In this document: in pieces, positions 1 through 5,811 of the stretch
How positions within the stretch are numbered: position 1 is the first letter of the stretch
Layout: each line of letters begins with the position of its first letter
Origin: Pseudomonadota bacterium
Lineage (GTDB): Bacteria > Pseudomonadota > Alphaproteobacteria > Rhizobiales > Xanthobacteraceae
NCBI GenBank assembly: GCA_023392205.1
Contig: JAEVZN010000003.1
Span: 1 to 5,821 of the forward strand
Length of the DNA: 5,821 nt
Direction of reading: 5' to 3'
The notes under the pieces: generated by a model
Told to the model about the DNA's origin: nothing
Seen by the model: only the letters and a program-made list of their open reading frames with translations
Database searches by the model: none
Position numbers and translations under genes: made by a program

Positions 1-994
1 TCCTGAGCGTGGAGGGGGTCGGCAGCATGCCGCCGGGGAAGACATAGCGGCGAATGAAATCGATCTCGCGTTTGTAATTGTCGAAAAACCGCTCCTGAAT
101 GGTGATGGTCTGGATGCCGGCGGCACCACCCGGCCGCAGCCGGTCGCGCAATTGCGCGAAATAAGCCGGCCAGAATTGCTCGCCGACCGCTTCCAGCATC
201 TCGATCGAGGCGATGCGATCGTAATGGCCGCGTTCGTCGCGGTAATCCTGCAGCCGGATTTCTACCTTGTCGGCCAGTCCGGCCTCGAACATGCGGCGGC
301 GCGCATAATCGTGCTGCTCCTGGCTGATGGTAAGCCCGACCACGCGCGCGTCGAAATTTTTCGCGGCAAATTCGGCAAACCCGCCCCAGCCGCAGCCGAT
401 TTCCAGAACTGTCTCACCGGGCTTCAGGTCGATCTGCTGGGCGAGACTTTGATACTTGCACATCTGTGCAGAGGTCAGGTCGCTGACCGCGCCGTCATAC
501 AAGGCCGAGGAATAGGTCATGCTCGGATCCAGCCACGCCGAATAGAAGGCATTGCCGAGATCGTAATGTGCATGAATGTTCCGGCGCGCCTGCCGTTTGG
601 TATTGCTGTTGCGCCAGTGGCGCAACACCTGCAGCCAGCGCACGAAACGATTGCCGCCGAGCACCGATTCCATCATCTCGCGGTTGATGCAGAACAGATA
701 GAGGAACTGGGTGAGATCGGGCGTGTCCCATTCGCCGCGCAGATAGGATTCCGCAACGCCGATATCGCCACTGCGCAAGGTGCGCCAGACCAGCCGGTAA
801 TCGTTGACGATCATGGCGGCGGCCGGGCCTGCCTCCGATCCGCGAAAGACCATCCTGCGGCCGTCGGGCAGCGTCACGTCCAGGCTGCCGGCGCGGATTT
901 TCTCGGCCATTGCGAATGCGATCCGCGCCATCCCCGGAAGCCCATCAAGGGCGGATTTGCGAGTTTCCGGTGTGATGACGATCGCGTCGCTCAT
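1..994 (-). CDS. Cyclopropane-fatty-acyl-phospholipid synthase family SAM-dependent methyltransferase (3' end outside window)
   Basis: Predicted to transfer a methyl or methylene group from S-adenosylmethionine to the double bond of unsaturated acyl chains in membrane phospholipids. The reading frame is open from the ATG at 994-992 to the window edge: 331 codons of a family usually about 380-420 residues long. Visible motifs: HYDLGN at 143-148, LDPSMTYSS at 155-163, SAM-binding motif I VLEIGCGWGG at 196-205, GLTIS at 220-224, LQDYRD at 248-253, EMLEAVGE at 265-272 and the RRYVFPGG stretch at 315-322. The N-terminal ~130 residues match the lipid-binding domain seen in Cfa proteins. Compared from memory with E. 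coli Cfa, the bicarbonate ligands Cys139 and His266 are Ser163 and Gln295 here, while Glu239 is kept as Glu268. The start follows the DUF1365 stop by 11 bases with a GAGG just upstream, so it is the third gene of the operon. It could be a methylase making branched (UfaM/FufM-like) chains rather than a true cyclopropane synthase; the family is certain, the exact product is not. Confidence 0.92.
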   Translation of the reverse strand, partial: MSDAIVITPETRKSALDGLPGMARIAFAMAEKIRAGSLDVTLPDGRRMVFRGSEAGPAAAMIVNDYRLVWRTLRSGDIGVAESYLRGEWDTPDLTQFLYLFCINREMMESVLGGNRFVRWLQVLRHWRNSNTKRQARRNIHAHYDLGNAFYSAWLDPSMTYSSALYDGAVSDLTSAQMCKYQSLAQQIDLKPGETVLEIGCGWGGFAEFAAKNFDARVVGLTISQEQHDYARRRMFEAGLADKVEIRLQDYRDERGHYDRIASIEMLEAVGEQFWPAYFAQLRDRLRPGGAAGIQTITIQERFFDNYKREIDFIRRYVFPGGMLPTPSTLR

Positions 995-1005
995 GATCCT
1001 CAATC

Positions 1006-1842
1006 CTATCCCGGCTTCTGCCGCGCCGCGAGAGGGGCGGCGGATGCTGCGTTGCGAGATCCCGGATCATCGTCCGGTTGCGGCCGGGGCACAAGACGTG
1101 CCCCTTTGAGCCACAGCCGTAACGCTTCGTAATGGATGCCCAGGATCACCTTCAGCGTCACAAATGGCAAAGCGCAGAATGCCGCAATAAGGTGGGGCGA
1201 CGTCAAGTCCAATCGTCGTCCATGGAATGTCGCGGCGAGCAGCGGTCCAGTCCGGTCGGTCTCCAGAATGCGGACCTTCAGATCTTTGCCCGGCGCCGAC
1301 ATGCGAAAATGGTAGCGCATGTCCATGGGAATGAAGGGAGACACATAGAACCGCTTGTCGCGCGTCTGACGGACACCGGCAGCGCCGGATTCCCCCTCGC
1401 GCACCGGGCAGATATAGGTGTGCATCTCGCCGAAGGTGTTGCGTACTTCGTAGATAAGCAGCACCAATTTCCCGTCTGCTGCATGGCAATAATAGACCGA
1501 CAGCGGATTGAAGACATAGCCGAACAGTCGCGGATAGCAGAGGAGGAGAAGGCGCCCGTCCGCGAGGTCGATGCCTTCGGCATTTGCGAGACGCCGTACA
1601 TACGACGAGAGCGCGGAGCCGTCCCGCGGACCGTGATCACGCTCGTGAAAGCTATAGCGCGCACGCCGGTTGACCCCGAACAGCCGCGACTGGCGGTCGG
1701 CTTCGGTGAGACGGTCGAGATCGATGAGGAGGTTGAGGACACGGTACGAGAAGCGATGACCGAGCGGCTTTAGCCGCGCATGCATGACCGTACCGCGATA
1801 GAGAGACGCAGCGTCCGTATTTTGCCGCGTCGCCTCGTTCAC
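1006..1842 (-). CDS. DUF1365 family protein (UfaO-like candidate in lipid modification)
   Basis: A 278-residue protein of the DUF1365 family, close to the family's normal length. Family hallmarks are all present: LYRGTVMHARLKPLGHRFSY at 14-33, LLLLCYPRLFGYVFNPLSVY from 98, the EVRNTFGEMHTY block at 132-143, RFYVSPFIPMDMRYHFR at 164-180 and IHYEALRLWLKGA at 236-248. No signal peptide is seen; a hydrophobic stretch near 219-235 may touch the membrane. I chose the GTG start at 1842 over an upstream in-frame ATG at 1959 because GTG overlaps the flavoprotein stop as GTGA, has GGAGG seven bases upstream, and begins just before the conserved domain. Translation is therefore probably coupled to the upstream gene. 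The biochemical role of most members is unproven. From memory, a DUF1365 protein (UfaO) is assigned the O2-dependent ring-forming step of furan fatty acid synthesis in Rhodobacter; its position between a flavoprotein and a Cfa-like methylase fits that, but this is inference. The last ~25 residues are rich in Pro, Ala and Asp and look disordered. Confidence 0.93.
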   Translation of the reverse strand: MNEATRQNTDAASLYRGTVMHARLKPLGHRFSYRVLNLLIDLDRLTEADRQSRLFGVNRRARYSFHERDHGPRDGSALSSYVRRLANAEGIDLADGRLLLLCYPRLFGYVFNPLSVYYCHAADGKLVLLIYEVRNTFGEMHTYICPVREGESGAAGVRQTRDKRFYVSPFIPMDMRYHFRMSAPGKDLKVRILETDRTGPLLAATFHGRRLDLTSPHLIAAFCALPFVTLKVILGIHYEALRLWLKGARLVPRPQPDDDPGSRNAASAAPLAARQKPG

Positions 1843-3152
1843 TCGGCCGCCTCCGAAAATCCGTCGCGTGCGATGGTCCAGGGAATAGTCCCGCCGAGCC
1901 GGTCGACAATGTTCAGCCCGGACTGCAGCCCATCTTCGTGGAACCCGTAGCCGGTCCATGCACCGCAGAACCAGGTCCGGTTGGTACCCTGAATGCCTTC
2001 AAGGCGCTGCTGGGCCGCAAAGGCTTGCGCATCGAATTGCGGATGCTCGCAGGCGAAACGCGCGAAAGTCATTTCCGGTTGCGGCGCGAAAGGCGGATTG
2101 AGGCTGACGAAAAGCGGGCAGGCGGGGTCGATGCCCTGCAATGCATTCATCCAATAGGTAATGGCGACATCCGTACCCGCCACGCCGCGGCCATTCCCGC
2201 GCAGGAAGTTCCAGGCCGCCCAGGCACGCCGCCGCTTCGGCATCAGCCGCGGATCGCGATGCAGATAAACGTCGTTGGGCCGGTAGGCGATCGCACCCAG
2301 CACTGCACGTTCCGCGTCGCCTGCGTCGGCGAGCATCGCCAGCGCCTGATCGGAATGCGCCGCGATCACCACCTGATCGTAGTCGTCGCAATGCCCGAGG
2401 CTGTCGCGGATGGTAACGCCGTGGCGTGTGCGCGTGATCTCCGTGACAGCCGATCCGAGCCGGATGCGGTCGCGGTACGGAGCGGTGAGCTTCTCCACAT
2501 AATTGCGGCTGCCGCCGCGCACGGTGCGCCAGACCGGCCGCTCATCGTGGACGAGGCGGTGATTGTCGAAAAAGGCGACAAAATTCTCGGCCGGAAATTC
2601 CAGCATCTTGTCGACCGGGGTGGACCAGATCGCGGCGCCCATTGGCACCAGATAATCGCGCATCAGTCGCGGCGAATATCTGCGCGCCGTCAGGTAGTCG
2701 CCAAGCGACAGGCCTGACAGATAACCGCTGGCGCGATCCTCGAGGCATTGCCGGTTGAAGCGCAGCATGTCGCGCAGCATGCCGTGAAAGGGCAGGGAGA
2801 ACAGGTTCGAGCGCTGCGCGAAGACGCCGTTCAGCGATTCCATCAGGCTCGTGCCGCCGCCCATCCATTCCAGCCGACCGCCCTCGGCGGAGACCGAAAA
2901 GCTCATGGTGGAGGGCGCAGTTTCGACGCCGAGATGGTCGAAGAGGGCGGTCAGCCCCGGATAATTCGGCTCATTATAGACGATGAAGCCGGTATCGACG
3001 GAGATCCGGCGTCCGATATAGTCCACCTCTAGGGTATGGCTGTGTCCGCCGGGGCGAAGCTCGCGCTCGTAGACCGTGATTTGGTGGCTTTGCGACAGGC
3101 CATATGCGGCAATATTGCCGGCAATTCCCGTCCCCACCACCGCAACCCGCAT
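1839..3152 (-). CDS. FAD/NAD(P)-binding amine-oxidase-like protein (COG2907 type; UfaD-like fatty-acyl desaturase candidate)
   Basis: A 437-residue soluble flavoprotein. It opens with a Rossmann fold, GTGIAG at 7-12 (GxGxxG), then the ribose-binding acidic end YER at 28-30 and RPGGHSHT at 33-40, as in amine oxidase/phytoene-desaturase-like enzymes. Further family landmarks are VDTGFIVYN at 52-60, GGSRNYVEKL at 213-222 and the C-terminal FAD-closing segment FCGAWTGYGFHEDGLQSG at 395-412. Relatives are annotated as NAD/FAD-binding or cyclopropane-fatty-acid-synthesis flavin oxidases. From memory, one such protein next to a DUF1365 gene (UfaD) desaturates methylated acyl chains in furan fatty acid synthesis; the substrate here is inferred from its neighbours. 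It is the first gene of the minus-strand operon and its TGA overlaps the next start. An in-frame ATG at 3182 would add ten residues, but it lacks a Shine-Dalgarno sequence and lies at or before the start of transcription expected from the promoter at 3187-3212. I therefore prefer the ATG at 3152, although its own ribosome site (GGGG) is weak. Confidence 0.9.
   Translation of the reverse strand: MRVAVVGTGIAGNIAAYGLSQSHQITVYERELRPGGHSHTLEVDYIGRRISVDTGFIVYNEPNYPGLTALFDHLGVETAPSTMSFSVSAEGGRLEWMGGGTSLMESLNGVFAQRSNLFSLPFHGMLRDMLRFNRQCLEDRASGYLSGLSLGDYLTARRYSPRLMRDYLVPMGAAIWSTPVDKMLEFPAENFVAFFDNHRLVHDERPVWRTVRGGSRNYVEKLTAPYRDRIRLGSAVTEITRTRHGVTIRDSLGHCDDYDQVVIAAHSDQALAMLADAGDAERAVLGAIAYRPNDVYLHRDPRLMPKRRRAWAAWNFLRGNGRGVAGTDVAITYWMNALQGIDPACPLFVSLNPPFAPQPEMTFARFACEHPQFDAQAFAAQQRLEGIQGTNRTWFCGAWTGYGFHEDGLQSGLNIVDRLGGTIPWTIARDGFSEAAE
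1850..1854 (-). promoter_or_regulatory. Ribosome binding site fixing the DUF1365 start
   Basis: On the minus strand GGAGG sits seven bases before the GTG at 1842, inside the last codons of the flavoprotein gene. This perfect Shine-Dalgarno core, together with the GTGA stop/start overlap, decides the GTG start against the longer reading frame from 1959, which would overlap the upstream gene by about 120 bases. Confidence 0.75.
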
Positions 3153-3186
3153 TTTCGGCCCCAAAATCCCTGTCCGACCCATCAGT

Positions 3187-3212
3187 TACGGGAGGTTCCG
3201 GACAAGGTTTCA
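3187..3212 (-). promoter_or_regulatory. Putative ECF-sigma-type promoter of the lipid-modification operon
   Basis: Read on the minus strand, TGAAAC (3212-3207) is followed after exactly 16 bases by CGTA (3190-3187). This is the general ECF sigma factor layout, with an AAC-containing -35 and a CGT-containing -10, and is identical to the Bacillus SigW-type consensus. Transcription would begin about seven bases further on, near 3180, leaving a ~28-base leader before the ATG at 3152. It differs from the TGATCC-type -35 I recall for Rhodobacter RpoE/ChrR targets, so a different ECF factor would be involved. The assignment rests on the motif and its position only; no sigma factor gene is in the window. 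Confidence 0.42.
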
Positions 3213-3392
3213 TCCTTTGGACAGGAGGGAAACTGCAAATGCAGGCTTTTGCGGAAAGGATCCGGAAACCACGATGGCCGCGCAGCCGAGGGTTGCGGGT
3301 TCCATTCACCTATTTTTGGGGGCAAATCGGCTAGAAATTGGCAGCCCGACCATGCGCTTTAGAGCCTCGCGTGGCGGCCAACGGCCCAAGTT

Positions 3393-4619
3393 ATGACCCT
3401 CGACGTCAACACATTGTTCCTGGTTACGATCTATGTCGAGGCCATGCTCGGGCTCTTGCTGCTGTTCGCCTGGGTGCAGAATTCCGCGAACACGGCGGTG
3501 GCCTGGTGGGGATGTTCGCATCTGCTGCGCGGCTCGTCGGTCGTGCTGTTCGGCATGTATGGAAGTGTGCCGGACTGGATTTCCATCGACCTGTCGAATG
3601 CAGTTCTTTTCACCGCATTCGCGGTGACATGGATCGGAGCGCGGGTGTTCGATGGCCGCCCGGTCACCTATGTCGGCCTGTTCGGCGGCGCGGCACTGTG
3701 GCTGATCGTCTGCCGTATTCCCGTGATCGCGCATTCGATGGACGCGCGCATCCTGATCTCGTCCTTCATCATTGCCGGCTACACCTGGGCCACGGCCTAT
3801 GAATTCTGGCGCGGGCGGTCCGAGCCTCTGGTGTCACGCTGGCCGGCGATCTTCATGCTGTTCGCGCATGGGTCGCTGTTTCTGCTGCGCACGCCGCTTG
3901 CAACAATGCTGCCCTGGATCCCCGATACGCAGGTCTTCGAGAGTGTGTGGCTGACGGTGCTGTCCTTCGAGGCGTTGCTGTTCACCATCGCCATCGCCTT
4001 CATCCTGCTGGCAATGGCCAAGGAGCGCACCGAACTGATGCACAAGACCGCCGCCATGATCGATCCGCTCACCGGCATCGCCAACAGGCGGGCGTTCATG
4101 GAGGGTGGTGAGCAATTGGGCATCCGTCTGGCGCAAGACCCGCGGCCGGTCGCGCTGCTGCTGATCGATCTCGACCACTTCAAGGCGATCAACGACACGC
4201 ATGGACATGCGGCGGGCGACCATGTGCTGCAGGTTTTTGCCGAAACCGCCAGCGCGCATCTCGAACCCGACGACCTGATCGGCCGGTTTGGCGGCGAGGA
4301 ATTCGCGGTGGTGCTGTTCGATGTCGATCCCGAACGCGCCATGGCGGTGGCGAACGATATCCGCGAAGGTTTTGAGAAGGCCGCCCGTCACGTCGAGGGC
4401 CAGGATCTGGGGGTCACCTGCAGCATCGGCGTCGCTGTCGCGGACAACGTGCCGCTCGACCTCCCTGAAATGATCGCGCAGGCCGACCAGGCGCTCTATG
4501 CCGCCAAGCAGGGCGGCCGCAATCGTTGCGAGCGGGCCAGCGTCGAGCTGATCCTGCGGCTCGACGCATCCACCCCCTCGCTGCGCATCCCCCCGCTCGC
4601 GGCCAAGCCTGCCGCGTAG
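3393..4619 (+). CDS. Membrane-anchored diguanylate cyclase (GGDEF domain, GGEEF active site)
   Basis: Makes the second messenger cyclic di-GMP from two GTP. The 408-residue protein has about seven hydrophobic helices in its first 210 residues (roughly 8-26, 34-55, 65-82, 92-110, 118-135, 150-168 and 185-208). They form a membrane sensor module that I cannot match to a named domain with certainty. The GGDEF domain follows at about 215-380: DPLTGIANRRAF at 224-235, metal-binding Asp259 in LLLIDLDHFKAIND, the signature GGEEF at 300-304, SIGVAVA at 344-350 and YAAKQGGRN at 369-377. The active-site residues are intact, so it should be catalytic. The product-inhibition site RxxD that normally precedes the signature reads ExxD (291-294), so allosteric inhibition is probably lost. 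No EAL or HD-GYP domain is present. The ATG start lacks a clear Shine-Dalgarno sequence; it is preferred because it precedes the first helix at the expected distance. The gene is divergent from the lipid operon, and no promoter of its own could be recognised. Confidence 0.95.
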   Translation: MTLDVNTLFLVTIYVEAMLGLLLLFAWVQNSANTAVAWWGCSHLLRGSSVVLFGMYGSVPDWISIDLSNAVLFTAFAVTWIGARVFDGRPVTYVGLFGGAALWLIVCRIPVIAHSMDARILISSFIIAGYTWATAYEFWRGRSEPLVSRWPAIFMLFAHGSLFLLRTPLATMLPWIPDTQVFESVWLTVLSFEALLFTIAIAFILLAMAKERTELMHKTAAMIDPLTGIANRRAFMEGGEQLGIRLAQDPRPVALLLIDLDHFKAINDTHGHAAGDHVLQVFAETASAHLEPDDLIGRFGGEEFAVVLFDVDPERAMAVANDIREGFEKAARHVEGQDLGVTCSIGVAVADNVPLDLPEMIAQADQALYAAKQGGRNRCERASVELILRLDASTPSLRIPPLAAKPAA

Positions 4620-4622
4620 GGC

Positions 4623-4641
4623 CGGCCGCCTCGCGCGGCCG
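4623..4641 (+). terminator. GC-rich hairpin after the diguanylate cyclase gene, possible terminator
   Basis: A perfect seven-base-pair inverted repeat, CGGCCGC and GCGGCCG separated by a five-base loop (CTCGC), starts four bases after the stop codon. There is no clean T run behind it, so it is not a textbook intrinsic terminator. It may stop transcription weakly or protect the 3' end of the message. Confidence 0.35.
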
Positions 4642-4649
4642 ATTGCGCA

Positions 4650-4678
4650 TTGCCTTTGCCCGTTCACCGGACCATCAT
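4650..4678 (+). promoter_or_regulatory. Possible sigma-70-like promoter of the TAXI receptor gene
   Basis: TTGCCT (4650-4655) and CATCAT (4673-4678) are separated by 17 bases, and each matches the housekeeping consensus at four of six positions. Transcription would start near 4685, giving a ~20-base leader before the ATG at 4706 that contains the strong ribosome site. The match is modest, but it sits between the hairpin and the gene, where a promoter is needed. Confidence 0.3.
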
Positions 4679-4694
4679 CGCAAAAAAACCAGAT

Positions 4695-4700
4695 GGGAGG
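4695..4700 (+). promoter_or_regulatory. Ribosome binding site fixing the TAXI receptor start
   Basis: GGGAGG lies five bases before the ATG at 4706. It selects this start, which begins a clean signal peptide, over an upstream in-frame ATG at 4526 that lies inside the diguanylate cyclase gene. An ATG directly abutting the site at 4701 is in another frame. Confidence 0.75.
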
Positions 4701-4705
4701 ATGGT

Positions 4706-5659
4706 ATGCATATCAACGTGAAATCAGGAATCGTAGCCCTGACGCTGACACTGGGCGCCACCGGAATGGCGGCCGCGCAGACCATGGGCATTGCCACAAT
4801 GCAGCCCGGCACGCTCAGTCACACGACGGCCTCGGCGATTGCGAAAGTACTCAAGGAAAAAGGCAATCTGAACGTTCTCGTGCAGCCGACCGCCGGCGAA
4901 TCCGTGCTGATCCCGATGGTGGGCCGTGCCGAAGCCGAACTCGGCATTGCCAATATCATCGAGGTGTCAGCCACCGTGGAGGGCTCGGGGCCGACTGGCA
5001 AGCAGCCGGATCTGCGGCTCATCGGCACCATTCATCCGCTGCGCGGCGCGTTCTGGGTGCGCAAGGATTCGCCGATCCGCACGATGTCCGATCTGAAGGG
5101 CAAGCGCGTGGTGGCCGGCTTCTCCGCCATGCGCACCATCGATTCGTTGACGCGCGCGATGCTTGCAACCGGCGGGTTGACTGAGAAGGACGTTACACCG
5201 GTGCTGGTGCCGAATGTCGTCCGCGGCGCCGACGATTTCGTGTCGGGCAATGCCGACATGTTCTTCTTTGCCTTCGGCGCGCCGAAGGTGCGCGAGGTGG
5301 ACGCCTCCGTCGGCGGCATCCGCGCGCTGGAAATTCCCGAAAGCGGAATGGATGCGGCCAGGAAGATCCTGCCGATCGGATATCTGTCGCCGGCACAGCC
5401 GAGCCCGTTCTTTGTCGGCGTCGATAAGCCGATGGGCGTCTATACGTGGGACAACATGCTGTTCACGAACGCCAAGGTGCCCGACGACGTCGTCTACAAG
5501 ATCATTGAGACGCTGGAAAACAACAAGGCGGACCTTGTCGCCGTGCAGCCCGCCTTGCGCGATTTTTCAGCGGCCAAGCTCTACAAGAATTACAATGTTC
5601 CGTATCACCCCGGCGCACTGAAATACTTCAAGGACAAGGGCATCACGCCGCAATCCTGA
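4706..5659 (+). CDS. TAXI family TRAP transporter solute-binding protein (secreted receptor)
   Basis: A 317-residue periplasmic receptor of the TAXI type, which binds small organic acids or similar solutes and normally hands them to a fused DctQM-like TRAP permease driven by an ion gradient. Residues 1-24 form a Sec signal peptide: Lys6, a hydrophobic core at about 8-20, and an Ala-Ala-Ala signal peptidase site before Gln25. The mature part shows the family pattern: MGIATMQPGTLSH at 27-39 near the start of the ligand cleft, TAGESVLIPMVGRAEAELGI at 62-81, the SDLKGKRVVAGF strand-helix at 128-139 that introduces the second lobe, and PIGYLSPAQPSPFFVG at 223-238. Length is normal for the family. 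The ligand cannot be read from the sequence. No permease gene lies beside it within the window, so its partner must be further downstream or elsewhere. A partial copy of its own C-terminus follows 35 bases after the stop. It shares its strand with the diguanylate cyclase gene but is separated by 86 bases with a hairpin, so it is probably transcribed on its own. Confidence 0.93.
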   Translation: MHINVKSGIVALTLTLGATGMAAAQTMGIATMQPGTLSHTTASAIAKVLKEKGNLNVLVQPTAGESVLIPMVGRAEAELGIANIIEVSATVEGSGPTGKQPDLRLIGTIHPLRGAFWVRKDSPIRTMSDLKGKRVVAGFSAMRTIDSLTRAMLATGGLTEKDVTPVLVPNVVRGADDFVSGNADMFFFAFGAPKVREVDASVGGIRALEIPESGMDAARKILPIGYLSPAQPSPFFVGVDKPMGVYTWDNMLFTNAKVPDDVVYKIIETLENNKADLVAVQPALRDFSAAKLYKNYNVPYHPGALKYFKDKGITPQS

Positions 5660-5811
5660 CGCGGAAGCGGGTGCAGGGGCGCGGAGGCGAAGGCATGTTT
5701 CGGATGAGACGGCTTTCAGCCGCCGCGCTTTACAAGATTGTCCATTGTCCCTATCCCGGCGCGCTGAAAGACTGCGAACAGCATAACCGTCAGCCGAAGA
5801 GCCTGCAGTGA
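5555..5811 (+). repeat. Diverged tandem direct repeat of the TAXI receptor 3' end
   Basis: Unit one is about 5555-5659 (the last ~34 codons plus stop of the receptor gene) and unit two about 5704-5811. They lie in the same orientation, with about 44 bases of unrelated sequence between them. Similarity is strongest around SAA-LYK and PGALK and fades toward the last ten codons. The divergence suggests an old duplication, or two paralogous genes with most of the second lost, rather than a recent copying event. Confidence 0.55.
5695..5811 (+). pseudogene. Remnant of a duplicated TAXI receptor C-terminus (38-codon open frame)
   Basis: The frame from ATG 5695 to TGA 5809-5811 encodes 38 residues. 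From about residue 4 onward it aligns with residues 284-317 of the preceding TAXI receptor. Shared blocks are SAA-LYK, PY and PGALK, and both copies end in a Pro-Ser-containing tail; about 15 of 31 aligned residues are identical, with one in-frame codon missing. The bases also align (for example TTTCAGC and CCCGGCGC in both). It therefore looks like the surviving 3' end of a second, tandem receptor gene whose first ~280 codons were deleted. It has kept an open frame and a GGAGG seven bases before its ATG (5683-5687), so translation of a small peptide cannot be excluded. Such a peptide would lack a signal sequence and any ligand cleft. Confidence 0.6.

Noticed and set aside
152..1132. 326-codon plus-strand open frame opposite the Cfa-like gene
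   Set aside because: It runs antisense through the methyltransferase and its translation is low-complexity Ala/Arg/Gly/His-rich with no recognisable domain; it is a by-product of GC-biased third positions.
1132..1773. 213-codon plus-strand open frame opposite the DUF1365 gene
   Set aside because: Antisense to a strongly conserved protein and with no family motif.
1842..1959. N-terminal extension of the DUF1365 protein from ATG 1959
   Set aside because: It would overlap the end of the flavoprotein gene by about 120 bases and lies outside the conserved domain; the GTG with GGAGG is far better.
1938..2717. 259-codon plus-strand open frame opposite the flavoprotein
   Set aside because: Antisense shadow; the minus-strand frame holds clear FAD-binding motifs.
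3239..3334. 31-codon plus-strand frame preceded by AGGAGG upstream of the cyclase
   Set aside because: The ribosome site is ten bases away, the peptide is short and Arg/Trp-rich without known relatives, and no promoter was found; a leader peptide is possible but unsupported.
3183..3392. General-stress EcfG-type promoter using GGAAC at 3195-3199 (minus strand)
   Set aside because: No CGTT follows at 16-17 bases, so the EcfG consensus is not met.
3834..4667. 277-codon minus-strand open frame opposite the GGDEF domain
   Set aside because: Antisense shadow rich in Arg, Gln and Gly, over a coding region with unmistakable cyclase motifs.
4526..4705. 60-residue N-terminal extension of the TAXI receptor
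   Set aside because: It overlaps the cyclase gene and would bury the signal peptide; GGGAGG before ATG 4706 marks the real start.
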